A stretch of 64,000 nt of DNA. Origin: Molossus alvarezi (lineage: Eukaryota; Chordata; Mammalia; Chiroptera; Molossidae). A program made the position numbers and the translations under genes. Under the pieces are notes generated by a model that saw only the letters and a program-made list of their open reading frames with translations, made no database searches and was not told the DNA's origin. The stretch spans positions 11,935,001 to 11,999,000 of the forward strand of contig CM073907.1 in NCBI GenBank assembly GCA_037176705.1. Direction: 5' to 3'. This document shows positions 61,643 to 64,000 of the stretch, piece after piece; position 1 is the stretch's first letter, and each line of letters begins with the position of its first letter.

Positions 61643-61896
61643 AGCCCTAGCCAGTGTTGCTCAGCGGTTAGAGCATTGGCCCTCAGACCAAAGAGTCGTG
61701 GGTTCGATTCTGGCCAAGGGCATGTACCTCTGTGGTTTGTCCCCAGCCCAATTGGGGTCGTGTGGGTAGCAACCAATCGATGTGTCTCTCTCACATTGAT
61801 GTTTCTCTCTCTCTCTTCCTCTCTCCCTCCCTCCTGCTCTATCTGAAGATAAATGGGAATATATCCTCGGGTGAGGATTCAAAAATTAAAAAAAAA
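61643..61896 (+). mobile_element. Ves SINE with perfect target duplication
   Basis: Plus copy flanked by AATGAATGGCAC at 61631-61642 and 61897-61908. Confidence 0.93.
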
Positions 61897-61900
61897 AATG

Positions 61901-61940
61901 AATGGCACGTGTACACTTCGAATGGCACGTGTACACTTTG
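61901..61940. repeat. 20-bp tandem duplication
   Basis: AATGGCACGTGTACACTTCG (61901-61920) is followed at once by AATGGCACGTGTACACTTTG. It starts inside the SINE target duplication and each unit contains the E-box-like CACGTG. Confidence 0.9.
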
Positions 61941-64000
61941 AAGTGTACGGGGAAAGGCGGCTAGCTGCCCCGCCCTTGCAGCTTGGGGAGTGCGTCCTGA
62001 GATCAGAACTTGCCTGTCCTGACTCCAGACTTTCATTCTGCCCTTCAGAGAGGGAGGATCTGTGGTCACCGCTGATGAGTGTTCCCATTGTTGGCCGGGA
62101 ACCTGGGCTCCAGGCAGGTTGCCGTTAGCTCCTGAGGCTGCCGGACTGCCCCGGGCCGCGGCCAGGCCATTGTTGAGGAGGGACGTTGTAATCCACCCGC
62201 CAGCTGCTTTGTTGAGGGGAAAAAAAGGCAACTGTACTTTGGTTTGTCCTTTAACAACATTTTCCCACCTTTTTACCTACTTTCAAAGACAATGGGAGGT
62301 TGCTCCCAGCATAAGGCCCTCCCTGCACAAGGAGACAGTTAGCGATTTTGAAAGAGGAAACTGTATCCGGAAACCACACACAGAAAGAAAAGGCTGGGCT
62401 GAGTCCCCGGGCTGCTGAGCTCCCACACCAGGCGGGACAGGTAGTGGCCTGAACCCGCTTCCGATGTCCTGCCCCACCTGCCTTCGGCTCCAGGCGAGGC
62501 CTCAAGGCATCCTGGGGTAGCTTTGGAAGACCAGCCTCAGAGTTTTCCCCGACCAGGTTCAAGGTCATGGGTGCCCTGACCGGCTGCCTTCCTCTGTGCG
62601 CACTGTCTGGGGGGATGGGCTCAGGTTGCCTGTCCATCGCCTATGCCTCCAGGAAGGACTCTCGCTGCTCTTGCCCGGCTTCTCCCCATCTGCCTCCAGG
62701 GGAGTCTCAGGTCTTGGTGTCTGGTGTAGTCCTCAAAGCGTGAACGTGGGACGCAGCTGTGACTGTGGCTTCTCCTGAGTGCCTGCTGGGAGACCGGCAG
62801 CTACGTTAGCTCCCCCACCCCCCGTTAGCAGACGTGGGGTCACATGGTGGCAGATCTGTGTCACCACCTGAGCGCCCGGGTCGAGGTGGCACGGCCCCAG
62901 CCTGACGTCCGGTGCCGGCCGTGGGCGTGGAGCTGGGTGGGCAGCCCCCACGATTGTGCCTTCCTCACCATTGTTTCTCTTTGGCCTCGTTTTCTTGCTC
63001 ATTTTTTTCATGGTGTATACATTCTAGGTTGTCGATTTCTTCTGCAATGTGGGAGACTATAAATATAGTATATGTGTAATGCCTGTTTGCCCGTTCCACG
63101 GGGTAGAGCTGTATTCCCCTGCCTTCCTGGACTCCCAATTCTGAGGCGACTTGACCAAATGAGCCCTTTCAAACTTGCCACTGTAACCATCAGATACCGT
63201 GTCATGGTGACTTGGGGGGAACTCACAGAAAATCCTCCCTTTTTACCTATCAAAAGTAGCATAAAAGTAGTAGTATTATAACTTAAAGTGTACAAAATTG
63301 TGAAAGAAAGGACTCAATTGTATTCTATTTATCTGTTAGTTTTTATCCATCAGATAGAATAAAAAATACTTCTAGTACACAAGTAACATTTTCTGTTGTC
63401 TGATCTTTTTATTTATTTATTTTTGGCTGCTTTTTAGCTTAAAGCTCTCTCCCAGCTGTAAACTTTACCCTAGCTCTAAAAATACCTACCTGTCGTTGCA
63501 GAGAGTGTAGAAAGTGTAGAAAACCCGAAGAAGAAAATTCAGTCCTTTCTGATCCTTCTTCCAGAAAGAACCGCAGTCGGCACCTCAGGGCAGCGCTGTG
63601 CATGATTTTATTCGTGTGTCTCCTTCTACTCCCTTCCTGATCCACATCGCGACCCCGCGGGCTGCTTTGTAAACGTGTCTGTGTCTTATGAATGTGGGCC
63701 TAGGACAGCAGGCAGGACGGCGATGCAGTTTGGCACAGAAACGGCTTCGACATCATTCTTCTGAAACCACACGGAATAGAGATGGAAGCTGGCGAGATGC
63801 TGGCCCCGCAGAGGCGGCCCTCGGCCCGCTGACGTCCTCCAGCTGTGTTGCTGAACTGTGATTTAACTCGGTGTCGGGATAGTAGTTAGCAGCCTGGCGG
63901 ATGGAAGCGGGCTTGGCCCTGTCAGATTCCAGCCGTCTTATCTGTGCGCTAGCACGACTCGGCTATCAGGTGGCTGGAAACTGAGCTTCCTGGCTGAGGG

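Larger units (their letters stand above)
53468..64000 (+). other. CHSY1: CHSY1 intron 1 (5' part)
   Basis: It starts with the GTGAGA donor and runs past the end of the window; no exon 2 sequence is recognisable. It holds six Ves SINEs, a 69-bp tandem duplication and simple repeats. Stretches 53500-55100, 58026-59370, 60404-61640 and 61941-64000 show no other feature I can support beyond possible ancient SINE/LINE fragments. Confidence 0.85.

Noticed and set aside
1214..61896. tRNA genes suggested by A- and B-box words
   Set aside because: All such words are in Ves SINEs, which are tRNA-derived but cannot fold into a complete cloverleaf and carry SINE tails and target duplications.

Overview
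This window is nuclear DNA from a placental mammal, almost certainly a yangochiropteran (vespertilionid-like) bat. Genes are split into exons with GT-AG introns. The sequence is also packed with about forty copies of the tRNA-derived Ves SINE of such bats, recognised by its head (CCTGGCTGGTTTGGCTCAG), its B box, the ATCGATGTTTCTCTCTC block and either a TCCTCGGGTGAGGAT tail or an A-rich tail. Other repeats include LINE-1 3' ends, MIR and L2 fossils, MaLR-like LTR fragments, Tigger/MER8 DNA transposons, a mariner-type MITE and a SPIN-like hAT element. I cannot name the species.

Region 1 (1-36,174, + strand) is the 3' two thirds of LRRK1, leucine-rich repeat kinase 1. I find 22 consecutive coding exons (4730-36174). 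All 21 complete introns have GT-AG borders, the phases match throughout, and the predicted protein part is 1,476 residues. It covers the last leucine-rich repeats, the ROC GTPase, COR-A/COR-B, the protein kinase and the WD40-like C-terminus. Anchors known in the human protein (Lys651 of the ROC P-loop, Ser1064/Ser1074/Thr1075, Lys1270, Asp1409) fall at the expected spacing, so the exon model is collinear with human LRRK1. The N-terminal ~536 residues (ankyrin repeats and first LRRs) lie upstream of the window. The intron before the ROC exon carries an ~840-bp GC-rich minisatellite whose last unit supplies the splice acceptor.

Region 2 (36,175-~52,000) is the LRRK1 3' UTR and intergenic DNA. 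It holds a likely poly(A) signal, a short degenerate telomere-like hexamer run, LINE-1 pieces, many SINEs and a mariner MITE. I see no convincing gene here.

Region 3 (~52,050-64,000, + strand) is the CpG-island promoter, 5' leader and first coding exon of CHSY1 (chondroitin sulfate synthase 1), followed by 10.5 kb of its first intron. CHSY1 exons 2 and 3 are beyond the window. In human and mouse, as I recall, LRRK1 and CHSY1 lie tail-to-tail. Here CHSY1 points the same way as LRRK1, with its 5' end toward the LRRK1 3' end. This implies an inversion in this lineage or a mis-oriented assembly segment.

The two genes do not form a pathway. LRRK1 is a cytosolic Rab kinase (RAB7A) important in osteoclasts and endosome traffic; CHSY1 is a Golgi glycosyltransferase that builds chondroitin chains. 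Both affect skeletal biology. No prokaryotic or viral gene system, CRISPR array or functional tRNA/rRNA gene was found.
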